From Astropecten irregularis (lineage: Eukaryota > Echinodermata > Asteroidea > Paxillosida > Astropectinidae), in assembly GCA_963971285.1 (NCBI GenBank), contig OZ020258.1, positions 3,968,001 to 4,032,000 of the forward strand: 64,000 nucleotides of DNA. Direction: 5' to 3'. Shown piece by piece: positions 11,539 to 22,159 of the stretch (position 1 is its first letter; the number at the start of each line of letters is the position of its first letter). A program made the translations under genes and the position numbers. The notes below the pieces were generated by a model. That model did not search any database, was not told the origin of the DNA, and saw nothing but the letters and a program-made list of their open reading frames with translations.

Positions 11539-12026
11539 GGGGCCAATTTCACAGAGCTGCTTAACAGGCGCGGTTCTACGGGGGGCAATTTTTCAAAAAA
11601 AATCTTGAAAATACTGGATTTTTTCAGTTATTAAGCGCCAATTACATAAAAAACGCGTTGTGTGGCCTATAATGTGCATGTTTTTCGACCCCTAATAAGA
11701 CATGATAGCAGAAGCGAGTGTTAGAAGAACCCAAAATATCGGGTTTTCTAGCCCCCCCACCCCCCCCCCCCAAAAAAAAAAAATAATGGCTCTTCTAGCC
11801 CCCCAAAATTTTCGCTCTTGAACCGCGCCTGCTGCTTAAGCACAAAAAACATGCTTAAGCATGAAAAGTTTTCCTTGATCAAACATGATTACCAACCAAA
11901 TTTCCATAATTATGTGTGATGTTTGCTTTTGACTTGTATTCAGCCAGTGTTTGCTGACTTTACTTACCATTGTTTTTGGTACGTAAGCAAATGTTGGTGT
12001 TTCAGCAGCTCTGTGACACTGGCCCC
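11539..12026. mobile_element. MITE family M3 copy split by a 250-bp insert
   Basis: The outer ends are GGGGCCAATTTCACAGAGCT and AGCTCTGTGACACTGGCCCC. The element is broken at about 11571 by sequence rich in poly-C and poly-A with CTTCTAGCCCCCC words, and resumes at about 11827 with GCTGCTTAAGCAC. The insert is probably a later repeat. Confidence 0.65.
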
Positions 12027-12100
12027 TGATGGGGACAATTTCACGTAAGCCCTATAAGATCGATCGTTACTCGAATTACTAGGGATAACCCATAGTGTCC

Positions 12101-12342
12101 GGGGACCAATTTCATAAAACTGTTAAGCACAACAATTTGCTAAGCATGACATTTCTGTCTTAATTAAAACAGGGTTAACAACCATATTTCCATGTGCTGT
12201 GTATCACTTGTGATTGTTGTTTGGCTGTTGTTCGCTGATCATGAATATCAAATGGAATTTACAATGGTGGTTTGTTTTTTGGGGCGAGACATTGTTGTGC
12301 TAAGCAAATTCTTGTGCTTAACAGTTTTATGAAATTGGCCCC
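12101..12342. mobile_element. MITE family M3 copy
   Basis: About 240 bp with near-complete inverted termini around CCAATTTCATAAAACTGTTA. The interior has TGTATCACTTGTGATTG. No coding capacity. Confidence 0.85.
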
Positions 12343-12479
12343 TGCATTTGTGATGTAAGCAGGGCTGCCATGTATCATAAGTCCTACAATAATAGTAAGT
12401 TTGGAAGCGTTTCTTGAAATCGACCCTTGTATTTTGGATGTCATGGTCGACATCTCAGCATGCATATTGCATAATCCAA

Positions 12480-13250
12480 TGCCAATTTTATATTCTGAAT
12501 ATTTTGGCAGTATTATACATGCAAGCAGTGTATCGTTGGCCTATCCATGACCACGGACAAGAAAAATATCAAATTTAATCATAGGCCTATGCAAATTCAG
12601 TGCAGATAAAATGAAAGCTTTGCAGTCGATGAAACGAGCGAAGTGTGCATAATAATATTCAATCCGGTTTATTTTCTATTCAATCTCTTTCATTTGGGGC
12701 AACAATACATTTTGACAAAGAATATTTTGAACCGGTAAAATCATGAAGCATTTTAAATGCACCGAAATATATGATGTCCCATCATTTTGAAGATTGATGG
12801 ACGCGACTATTGTATAGATGACACAATGCACTAATGTCCTCATTGTTCGAATCTATAGGGCCTTTTCGAAACGGAGGCTTAGGCTCAGGCTCAGGCTCCA
12901 GCTCTGACATCCATATGCTGGAAATATAGGTTGTGGTTTTTCATTGAAGCTGAAGCTCTGTTTTCCTTTTCAAACCAGAGAATCTACCTCCGAACCGCAG
13001 CCAAAAGTCTCTACTTTGATGCCCGTTGTGTTCGAATGGATTCACGAAATTGAGCCGGAGCCTGAAACGGAGCCTGAACCTCCATTTCGAAAACGCCCAA
13101 AGTAAAGATCGGCGACGTCACCAATTACATCACGTGGGTCCATGTATACAATGCTGCTAATGCCATGAAGTGGTTTCTCATGCAAAGCCTCGTTATATGC
13201 CATTATGAGTTTGACTTATAGTTAGTGCCAATTCGCTATACTAAATTTAA
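12480..13250 (-). promoter_or_regulatory. 3' flank of gene B with the conserved CRE/E-box block
   Basis: 13110-13145 contains GCGACGTCACCAATTACATC followed by ACGTGGGTCC, matching the gene A and C flanks, although the outer half of the CRE has changed from GGTG to GGCG. Further homology with the gene C flank runs down to about 12490, including the words AATCCGGTTT and ATGCAAATTCAGTGCA. A palindromic MITE (12858-13098) interrupts this copy. Confidence 0.5.
12858..13098. mobile_element. Palindromic MITE with TIR GGGCCTTTTCGAAA
   Basis: The ends GGGCCTTTTCGAAACGGAGG and CCTCCATTTCGAAAACGCCC are inverted copies. The next inner parts (AGGCTCAGGCTC and GAGCCTGAA) also pair. It is absent from the homologous flanks of genes A and C, so it inserted after the duplication. 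Confidence 0.75.
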
Positions 13251-13529
13251 CTTTGCTTGTTCTAAACTCAGCAGTGAAAAGGGGCCGAATTGTTTAAGAA
13301 ATATTCACGTTAAAGGGCATGTACAACATTGGTATAAAGGTGACAGAGCAGCTGCAGGCTGCTCATAATTTGATTTGTCTTTAAATAAAAACAAACTTGT
13401 TTAAATTTGCAGCTCCATTGGTTTTTGGCAACCGTAGAATTTATACAGAAACCGATGCAATCGTTACGCCTAAGTGTGTGGGATTAGCTGTCTCGTTTTT
13501 TATCTTGCCAAGATAACAAACAAATGTTT

Positions 13530-13672
13530 TGGTGTTTAGTTTTATTCTTGTCTGCATAAATACAGAATTTCAGGATGAACCATTTTCACAGTATGTTTCT
13601 TCCATTATCATCTTTATACCCTGTAAGTTATACGTTAATTTGTGAACATTTCTGTTTTAGTATAGCTACCAA
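13530..13672 (+). mobile_element. MITE family M1, partial copy
   Basis: Retains TACAGAATTTCAG, ACCCTGTAAGTTATACG and AACATTTCTGTTTT. The terminus is degraded. Confidence 0.6.
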
Positions 13673-14423
13673 TAGTTACCAATATTGTACATGTACTCTA
13701 AATGAATGGGCATAACAATGCTTCAATAGCCTGAATAGGCCTATTTGCAACAATCACATTATGTCACGGTGCTTTGGGAGAATGTTTCAAAATTGCCGGT
13801 ATTGGCTTTGTACATCTGTACTTCAGATAAGCCGCAATTTGACTATTTGCAGATGTAGAGAACGACGAGGTACTTTGGAATACCATCACACAGTTCACCG
13901 AACATGTCGTAGGTGACAGGGATCTTACAGGTCTGCTTCCCCTGGCATTCTCCTCGTACCTTGGAGAGCGACTCGGTCTCATCACCGCAAGGCTGGGCTC
14001 TCTCCGGCCCCAACTTTTGCATGCAGCGGTTGGTGCCACTTTCTCGTCCGTAGAGCGCCCACTGCACATCAATCGCCTCGCTACTGGCACAGCTCAAACT
14101 CAAGCCATCCCACTCACAGGCAAGTTTGCGTATCTTTTCTGCAAACAACAAATACAAAGAAAGAAAGCTCCCATGAAAATGATTTACTCATAAAAACTTA
14201 ATCAAATAAAAGTCAATATACAAGTAATAAACTGCTGCAAACTGCTCATCAGCCAAAATGAGCAGATTATAGTCATGACAATTTTTTTGTGGGATCCTCT
14301 TCAACCTATTTTTGTTGTGCCATACAGAGAGGAATTATTACTCTTTTCTTTACAGCTCGACAACATCAGAGAAAACGGACTTAGACCAACGATCATCGAA
14401 GAATTTAAAAGCTGTATAGGCCA

Positions 14424-14664
14424 GGGGCCAATTTCATAAAACTGTTAAGCACAACCATTTGCTTAGCACAAAAATGTCTCGCCCAATAAAACAAACCACC
14501 ATTGAAAATCCCATTTGATATTCATGGTCAGCGAACAACAGCCAAAGAACAATCACAAGTGATACACAACACATGGAAATTTGGTTGTTAACCCTGTTTT
14601 TATTAAGACAGAAATGTCATGCTTAGCAAATTGTTGTGCTTAACAGTTTTATGAAATTGGCCCC
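14424..14664. mobile_element. MITE family M3 copy in gene B intron 2
   Basis: Full-length, with clean GGGGCCAATTTCATAAAAC termini. Very close to the copies at 23935 and 61574, which suggests recent activity of the family. Confidence 0.85.
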
Positions 14665-14804
14665 AGAAGAGGAGAGGCTTTGTAGGACATCCGATGTGCT
14701 GAGACTTTAGAGCTGTTTTCTGCCCTTTTTTGCGTTTGTTGGGGTGTTTGTTTGTCGTTTTTGTTCGTTTGTCTCTTTTCCCACAAACACTGCATGGTCA
14801 TTGT

Positions 14805-15184
14805 GAGGTTATAGGTATAATACAGGATTTGTAAAAAATACCCAAACAGAAATGGTCACAGATTTACGTAAATCATTCAGGATATGAAGATTTATGGTAT
14901 AGAAACATTCGGTTAAACATTCTGAAATGGTGTATTTATCCAGAAATTAGTCAAACAACGACCGAAAACTGTTTTGATCTCGAGGTAAGATCAAACCCAT
15001 TTCTTTATGTTATATTATAAGAAAGATTGAATCGGGTTTTCGCTATTTTATCGCGACTCAGAATGTCAGATTGAGCTCAAAGTTTCACATGTTTTTCATT
15101 TCATACATGTTTTACCAGACAAAGTATGGATGCTTTTTGCAGACCTAATTTACCAATTGATGTACATGTATTATAACTTTAAAG
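14805..15184 (-). mobile_element. MITE family M2 copy in gene B intron 2
   Basis: One end reads GGTATAATACAGGATTTGTA. The interior first matches M1 (CAGATTTACG, GGATATGAAGAT), then the M2-specific half (TCGGGTTTTCGCTATTTT, TTGAGCTCAAA). The terminus is near GTATTATAACTTTAA. Confidence 0.75.
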
Positions 15185-15577
15185 CGTATAAGGTCTTTGG
15201 TGTGGGCGGCTAGAAATGGTCTTAAGCGATTCCTATACTCACCGCGTGTGCAATTCAGCAACTCAGCTATCTTTACGGGATCATCAGTGACGATGATCGA
15301 GTCCAGGTACCTGGGCAGGAACGCTCGCTCGGGTGCCTGTAGGTTGACTCAGCCCGGCCGTATCTCGGTGCAGCTACACGGGTCGCGGTACGGCAGAACC
15401 CATCGCATCTTCCCGCTCTGGTCTGGCTCTTGGCCCATGTAACATTTTCTGGTCCCAAGGCCACCAACAGATCCAAATACTGTTAAAATTAGATGGAAAC
15501 AACGAACACACCAGCGTTTACCAAGAGAAAACTATAAACTATAGCCTTCACAACGTACAGCAATCAAATGAAATTTG

Positions 15578-15942
15578 TTAAAGGTAGTATCATACTTTGG
15601 TTTTTGTCAAAGAAATAAAGATTCGTGGGCAACAATATCAAGGAAGATACAGTAAAAGTAATATGTTAACATTTCAGTCCCATACGTTGCCCACTTTTTG
15701 AGAAAACAGCGAAAAACGGCCACAGCATTTCTTAAGTGTTTCCTCTTTTATTTTTGATCTTTTAAAAGATCAAAAAGATTTTCGGTTGATGTTTTACTAA
15801 TTTCTGGATAAATACACCATCTCAGGCGGAAACATTTTAACGGTAGGTTTCTACCAGCACCATCTTCATACCATGTAAGCTATACGTAAATCTGTGAACA
15901 TTTCTGTTTTGGTCTCTTACCAAAGTGTGATACTACCTTTAA
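15578..15942 (+). mobile_element. MITE family M1, full copy in gene B intron 1
   Basis: Termini TTAAAGGTAGTATCATACTT and AAGTGTGATACTACCTTTAA, with the central palindrome GATCTTTTAAAAGATC intact. A similar position is occupied by a copy in gene A intron 1 (7152-7470), so this insertion may predate the A/B duplication. Confidence 0.85.
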
Positions 15943-16606
15943 GGCTCACCCTCATTGGAAGTCAATCAGAAAAACCAATTAAAAACGCACCTCTAGATTA
16001 ACTTTCTTTCTTTTTAAAATTATCCTCTTATTTAAGACGAGGCCAAACGATCATTTTGGGGAAGACCAAATGAGTGGCTCTTTAAATTCTTGAAGACGCG
16101 TCACTCACTCTCCACACAGGAAAAAGAGAGACAGACATTTGTGAATGAAGCTTACATCCGGTGCCAAACTTTTTATAAGAAATCAATGAAAACGCCCACA
16201 GAATATTCTTAAAATCTTTTTGGTTTTTGGTCATTGGTTTTACTGCAAGGTTTTACTTGCATCCACTCAACCGCATTACCGATAAATTCCCTCCTTGACT
16301 TCCTAAGGAAATTTCATTCGGCAGTTCCAACTTTTCCCTCCAAATCCTACAAAATACCCAAGCCCATTTGGATGTCCATCCAACACTTACCCCATAGCAG
16401 TAGATACAAACGCCAAGGCATCTTGTCCAGACAACTCCAGCCTTATCTTCTGTTTGTGGTCTAGTGGTTTATCATCTGCGTTTATCATAGTTTTACCGAA
16501 TGTGATATCACTATATTGCTATAGGGAAAACTATGGTGAGTGCGCACGCATACATCTGACTATCGTTTTCATTCCTTACTCCTCCCTCTTATACCACAGT
16601 AGCAAC

Positions 16607-16961
16607 TTAAAGGTAATATCATACTTTGTTTTTTTGTCGAAGAAATTCAGATTCATGGGCAAACATATCAAGGAAGATACAGTAACAGTCATCTGTGAAA
16701 ATTTCAGTCCTATACGGTGCCCACTTTTTTAAAGAAAATCGTGGAAAACGGCCACAGTATTTCTTAAGTCTTTTCTCTTTTATTTTTGATCTTAAAGATT
16801 TTCGGTCGTTCTTTGACTAATTTCTGGATAAGTACACCATTTAGGCGGAAACATTGTAACGGTATGTTTCTAACACCACCATCTTCATACCCTGTAAGTT
16901 AGACGTAAATCTGTGAACATTTCTGTTTTGGTTTCTTACCAAAGTATGATACTACCTTTAA
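16607..16961 (+). mobile_element. MITE family M1, full copy upstream of gene B
   Basis: Termini TTAAAGGTAATATCATACTT and AAAGTATGATACTACCTTTA. Part of the central palindrome is lost. Confidence 0.85.
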
Positions 16962-18084
16962 TTGAATCGTCATTGAAATTAATACCACGAGCCTTCTTGG
17001 TCCAGTTTGTATAATAAATGATATTCAGAATGCATTGCGCTTTGTCAACAACTCTTGGACGAACCTTTTAATAACATGTGTCACTTAACCTTCTTTTCTA
17101 AAGACTGACAGGAAAACAATACCCGTCATTGTTGCCTGCTTTAGTTTGACACACTTACTTGCATGAGATTCCCTTAAAGGTTTGTATCTGGGTAACTCAA
17201 TTTAAAAAAAAATATGACCAAATCTGACCAAGTTGGCGTATTGAATGCAACAGGCCTTTTGCAGCAGACAATTTCTCTTACATGGGCCATTATGTGCTCT
17301 GGCTGATTTACCTCTGCATTTCAATTTGCTTTCAAGTGTTACCTCCAATGTTTGATCTAAGGTGGTTTGTGTTTTTGGGATGGGAGGGAGGGGCTGGGGA
17401 CGTGTGCCGGGCCCTTTGCAGCAGAAAAGTCCATGGGTAATTGCATGGGCCATTCCATACTTGCGTGTTGTACCTGTACTGTTCATTGGTTTCAAGTGGT
17501 AATGTATACCTGTTCGTTTGGGGGGTCCCCATGGGGCACATGCAGAAGGGGGTACCCGGCAGACGTCTATATCTGTTCGTATCTATATCGTATTTTTTTC
17601 TTTAGTGGGGGGGGGCCGTATTTTTCGACTGCCTCGGAAATTTGGGAGTTTTTCTAATTATTTCTTTTTAATTGGCCATTTTGCGTGGGAGCCTATGGGA
17701 AATTATTTACTGGTCTGCACTGAAAAAAATGCTCACGCGCTTTAGCAATGGTCACATGCACAAACCTATGCTAGGACACTAGGAACTTGACCGCATTTTA
17801 CTGACTACGCCAAACATAATCAAGGACCATTTCATGCCACAAAAGATATTGGCCCACGCAAACTCTACGGGTTTCCCTGTAAGCGTAACGGGAACAGTCG
17901 TTTGGCATAGTCAGTGAAATGCGGTCAAGTTTCCAGTCTTCTTAGCATGGTTTGCGCACGGGCTCATTGCTTAAGCGCGTGGGGAGTGAAATTGTAATTT
18001 TAAGACTAAAACAGGGCCAAGTTACAAAGGATATCGCCGATAAAATACTTGAAGAACTCTCTGAAGTGCTGTATGGATTATACA
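16962..18084. other. Intergenic region between divergent genes B and C, left part
   Basis: No exons supported. 17040-17160 is a copy of the segmental repeat seen at 10.4 and 18.8 kb. 17250-17470 has repeated CATGGGCCATT words. A palindromic MITE is at 17778-17936. Confidence 0.45.
17778..17936. mobile_element. Palindromic MITE with TIR AGGAACTTGACCGCAT
   Basis: ACTAGGAACTTGACCGCATT at the left end pairs with AATGCGGTCAAGTTTCCAGT at the right. Next inward, GACTACGCCAAAC pairs with GTTTGGCATAGTC. About 160 bp, non-coding. Confidence 0.75.
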
Positions 18085-18790
18085 TGTAGTATCATACTTT
18101 GGTTTTTGTCAAAGAAATTCAGATTCATGGGCAAACGTATCAAGGAAGATACAGTAACAGTCATCTGCGAAATTTTCAGTCCTATACCGCGGTGCCCACT
18201 TTTGAGAAAACAGTGAGAAACGCCCACAGTATATTCTTAAAGGGAGCTGTAGGATTTGCAAGGTCTCAGAGTTTGAGACAGACAATGGACTCAACAGTTT
18301 GTAAACAGTGCAAACAGTCACCATGGGAAATCTTGGTTCATCAGATGCTGGGTTTTTCAAGGAAATCAAGATTTAGTGTCTTTTCCAAAGATCGTTTGTC
18401 CGAACGATTTTTGGAACAAACATAAAGTAAGCTATTCTTTATGAAAAATCGAGTCGGGTTTTCGGTATTTTCTCGTGACTCAGATGTCCGATTGAGCTCA
18501 AATGTTCACAGGTTTATTATTTCATGTACATTTTTGATCAGGCAAAGTATGAGTGCTGTCCTGTGACCTTTACCAACTTGGATTAAAATCTTTTCACCGT
18601 TATTTCTGATCTTTAAAAGATCAACATTGTTTTGGTCATTGTTTTTTTTTTTACTCAAATACAGCATTTCAGTTAGGAAAGTTGCAACCTTTTTTTCTAC
18701 CATTACCATCTTAATATACTGTAAGTTATGGGTAAATCTGTGAAGATTTCTGTTTCGTTTACCAAAGTATGATAGCATATATACCTTTAA
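18085..18790 (+). mobile_element. Chimeric M1/M2 MITE block
   Basis: 18085-18240 is the left half of M1. About 18410-18590 is the M2-specific half (TCGGGTTTTCGGTATTTTCT, GATTGAGCTCAAA). 18595-18790 is the right half of M1 ending AAAGTATGATAGCATATATA. About 18243-18410 is unassigned sequence. Nested insertion or recombination between families would explain the order. Confidence 0.65.
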
Positions 18791-18829
18791 ACCAATTAAA
18801 GAATTTCTTTAATTTCATCTCTTTGTAAA

Positions 18830-19490
18830 CATCTCTTGGATGAAAGCTCAATGACATGTGTCACTTAACCTTCTTTTCTAAAGACGCAGAAAAACAATGC
18901 CCGGCAGTATTCATTATGCATGATTTGGTTTGACACACTGAAGCCACTTAAAACTTTTAAAGAAATCTTAACTTCAAGTGATCCCCATAAATCACTTATA
19001 ATGGGTGCATTCGTTTAGCTAACACGGGTCAGCCCTTACTGGGAATGGTCGTGATATACTGCACAAAACAAGCGAGAGAATGGGGGGACGAAGTTGACTG
19101 GTGTCGACCCGGGGGAGCTAAACGAATACACTCAATGGAGCATTCATTTATTTCATTGCGATACTCAGATCTGTTCATTGCTTGTATTTTCCCTTGTCAT
19201 TGAATAACAACATATAGCCGACTCTGTAGAAATTAAACTGCCACTCAATGATCTAATTAATACCCATGACACTTGTTTTCAATGGTTATCTTCATATGGG
19301 CGGCGCATCACTCACAAAGGGCCCCTTCTATACTAAAAGGAATCTACACATCAAACGTTCCCCTCAAAGTCATTTGAACCATTCAGTATCCGCTCTTTTC
19401 ATTGTTTGCCTATTCCCCTCCTGCTTTTATAACAACGCTATAGTCGAACCTGTAGCAATTTAAGTGCCACTCAAAGGTGTAATCAGTGAC
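18830..19490. repeat. Segmental repeat upstream of gene C
   Basis: Colinear with 10020-10810 minus the M1 insertion, including the embedded M4 element (19003-19132). 19300-19490 is a second tandem copy of its distal part (TCATTGTTTGCCTATTCCCC, TAGCAATTTAAGTGCCACTC). The orientation is the same as upstream of minus-strand gene A although gene C is plus, so the block was not simply inverted with the gene. Confidence 0.65.
19003..19132. mobile_element. MITE family M4, copy 3
   Basis: Termini GGGTGCATTCGTTTAGCT and GCTAAACGAATACACTC. The copy is within the duplicated block. Confidence 0.85.
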
Positions 19491-19777
19491 GGGTGTGACG
19501 CGTCTTTTTCCAAACTTGTGGGCTAATCACCCACAAATATCACTCCGCAGTTAGTGGCTGAACTACGGAGGAGTTTTAGTTGTCAGATGCATATTCTACA
19601 GCAAACTGGGAACAGACCGAATTTATGGTTTTGATATCAAATTGTTCTCCTCTATCGGACTGTTGAGTCACATTTTCTCCTTCTTGTAACAAAGAGACCA
19701 GAACACAAAATAATACGAACTCCATTAGGCCTATCTGTGGACATTTTTTCAAAGCCTTCGACCGGACTTATACATGC

Positions 19778-22154
19778 ATGATGTTTGAACGTCGTAAGAC
19801 CTACACAGTCATTGTGCTGATCATCTTGGGTAAGTTGAATTTATCCTTTGAATTTTATACAGGATTGGTAACATACCCAAACATAATGTTTACGTATAAC
19901 TTTCAGGGTATTATGAAGATGGTGGTTGTAGAAACATACCGTTAAATTATTTCTCCCTGAAACGGTGTATTTATCCAGAAATGATATAGTAAAACAAAGA
20001 CCGAAAACAGTTTTGATCTCGGGGTAAGATCAAATCCATTGATTATGTTAGTAAGAAAAATTGAGTTTGTTTCCCTATTTTCTCGTGACACAGATGTCCG
20101 ACTGAGAGCTCAAATGGTGTGTTATTGTATGTTCATGTTAGATTAGATCAAGTGTGAGTGCTGTAATTCTTTGACCATTACTAATCATGTATTATACCTT
20201 TAACGTCAGACCATCCTAAATTCGAGCAATAATTATGTTAATTAACAGAATTGGTTGCCTTGACTGTGTTTAAAGGTATAGAATCATATACTTTGGTAAG
20301 AAACCAAAACAGAAATGTTCACAGATTTACGAATAACTTACAGGGTATTAAGATGGTGGTGGTAGAAACATACCGGTACAAAACATTTCTCCGCCTGAAA
20401 TGGTGTACTTTATCCAGAAATAAGTCAAACAACGACCGAAAATCTTTATGATCTTTTAAAAGATCAAAAATAAAAGAGAAATTGACTTAAGAAATACTGT
20501 GGCTGGTTTTTCACTGTTTTCTCAAAAGCGTGCATCGTATGGGACTGAAATTTTCACAGATGACTGTTACTGTATCTGTCTTTATATTTTTGCCCATGAA
20601 TCTGTATTTCTTTGATAAAAATCAAAGTATGATATTACCTTTAACAAGAACACGCCCGAGTTGTTACGAGCAAAGACGTGAAATTGTGGTTATACGCATG
20701 AAGAACAGATCGACATCGCTGATTACCGAAAACTTTGAAGTTGATGAGAAAATGCCACTAATGTTCAAAAAGATACAGGCAACTATATTTTTTATACCTT
20801 TAGATCGTTTCTTGATTTATAAAAAAATGTCAGATTGTTATAAATATATATATTTTTCTCCTTTTGATTATAAAGGTCATTTGAGCCCCGTGATCGGCAA
20901 GGCGAAGACATGTTACTTCGGTCCTCCACCGAAGCCCGACCGCAACAATACTGATCCTCATCACTGGATGAAGCAAGCCATGCCGGACATACGCAAGAAT
21001 TGTCCGGGGAAAAACGCCGTTCAACCAGGTGAGTAACTGCAGCCAAAACTTGCAACATTTTATGCCAAGGTATACAGTACATTGGTAATACATGTATACC
21101 CAAACAGAAATGTTCTCAGATTTACGTATAACTTTTAGGATATGAAGATGGTGCTTGTAGAAACATACCGTAACAAATTTCCGGCTGAAATGCTGTATTT
21201 CACTCAGAAATGTGTAAAACAACGACCGAAAACAGTTTTGATATCTGAGTAAGATCAAAAGCGTTCTGTATGCTTTAGTCGGGTTGTCGATATTTTTTGT
21301 GTCTCGGATGTCCGATTGAGCTCAAATTTTCACAGGTTTATAATTTCATGTACATGCTGGATCAGACAGTGTGCATGGGTGCTGTTCTGTGACCATTATC
21401 AATCATGCGTTATACTTGTACGTGCAGCTCAAACGTATCGATTATAGAGAAATTCAACTGTTGAAATATCTGAAATGAGACTCGAACCAAACCCTTGTGA
21501 AGGAGAATTATTACTTGGACCCGTAAAGACCCCAGAAAAAAAACATAATCATTTCATGAGGCAACGAATATCATTGTTGAAGTTGATCTAAGTCTATACA
21601 TCTGAGAGTAACTTTTGTGTGAACGTATATGGTTTCAAATAAGAATATCATCATCAATGAAACAGCAATATTTCCTATCGTTCTGATATTTTTGCAATGC
21701 TGATATGCAAAGTTGCTTGTAGATAGGCACAATAAGCAACTAGGATGGGATCTTCTCTGTCCGTTTTTAATTTATTTTTTAAACATATTTTTGTCATTTT
21801 CTTTATTTGTCAACCATTTTCAAAAGTGGGAACTTTCTATCTTTGTATTTGTTTGCAGAAAAGATACGCAAACTTGCCTGTGAGTGGGATCACTTGAGTT
21901 TGAGCTGTGCCAGTAGCGAGGCGATTGATGTTCAGTGGGCGCTCTACGGACGAGAAGAAGGCGTCATGAACTGCACGGCCAGTGCGCCGGAGAAAGCCCA
22001 GGCTTGCGGTAATGAGACGGAGTCGCTCTCCAAGGTACGAGGAGAATGCCAGGGGAAGCAGACCTGTGAGATACATGTCACCGCCGACATGTTCGGTGAA
22101 GATCCGTGTCTAGGTATTCCAAAGTACCTCGTCGTGCTCTACATCTGCAAATAG
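19778..22154 (+). CDS. Gene C: secreted SUEL-type (rhamnose-binding) lectin, 166 aa
   Basis: Exons 19778-19829, 20876-21028 and 21859-22154, all with GT-AG borders and phase-1 introns; joined frame 501 nt. Exon 1 encodes a signal peptide (MMFERRKTYTVIVLIILG; the second Met could also start). Exon 2 is a 51-codon linker containing KTCYFGPPPKPD. It is shorter than in A and B, and only its CY and following proline-aspartate region look related to theirs. Exon 3 encodes one SUEL domain, about residues 69-166, with YGR (98-100), DPC (150-152), KYL (157-159) and sequons NCT and NET. It is closest in sequence to gene B's domain. It is on the opposite strand to A and B, divergent from B. Secretion and rhamnose/galactose binding are inferred from the family. 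Confidence 0.85.
19848..20203 (-). mobile_element. MITE family M2 copy in gene C intron 1
   Basis: Left end TTTATACAGGATTGGTAAC, right end TAATCATGTATTATACCTTT, with M2 interior words. Confidence 0.8.
20270..20643 (-). mobile_element. MITE family M1 copy in gene C intron 1
   Basis: Complete with both termini and the central GATCTTTTAAAAGATC. It lies head to tail with the M2 copy before it. A spurious open frame spans it and gene C exon 2. Confidence 0.85.
21070..21420 (-). mobile_element. MITE family M2 copy in gene C intron 2
   Basis: ATACAGTACATTGGTAATAC at the left end and CAATCATGCGTTATACTTG at the right end, with the M2 interior. Confidence 0.75.
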
Positions 22155-22159
22155 TCAAA

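Larger units (their letters stand above)
13843..16421 (-). pseudogene. Gene B: SUEL-type lectin paralogue with internal stop
   Basis: Same plan as gene A: exons at 16391-16421 (signal peptide, MPWRLYLLLWG), 15243-15479 (linker, same 237-nt length as in A) and 13843-14138 (SUEL domain). Splice sites and phases are all preserved. Exon 2 carries an in-frame TGA at 15349-15351 where gene A has GGA, so the SUEL exon cannot be translated from this start unless the codon is read through or the exon is skipped. In the domain, YGR and KYL are kept, but the DPC motif is replaced by ELC together with loss of one codon. The upstream Met used by gene A has become CTG. I read this as a young pseudogene. 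An unfixed null allele or assembly error is possible, since the rest of the frame is open. Confidence 0.8.

Noticed and set aside
15197-15442. Plus-strand open frame over gene B exon 2 and the similar one at 6791-7015
   Set aside because: Antisense shadow of the lectin linker exon; the minus strand has splice sites and the same exon length in both genes.
20530-21036. 168-codon open frame covering the M1 repeat and gene C exon 2
   Set aside because: Only 20876-21028 is coding. The N-terminal part is translated MITE sequence, also seen as a similar spurious peptide at 3833, 10260 and 35478.
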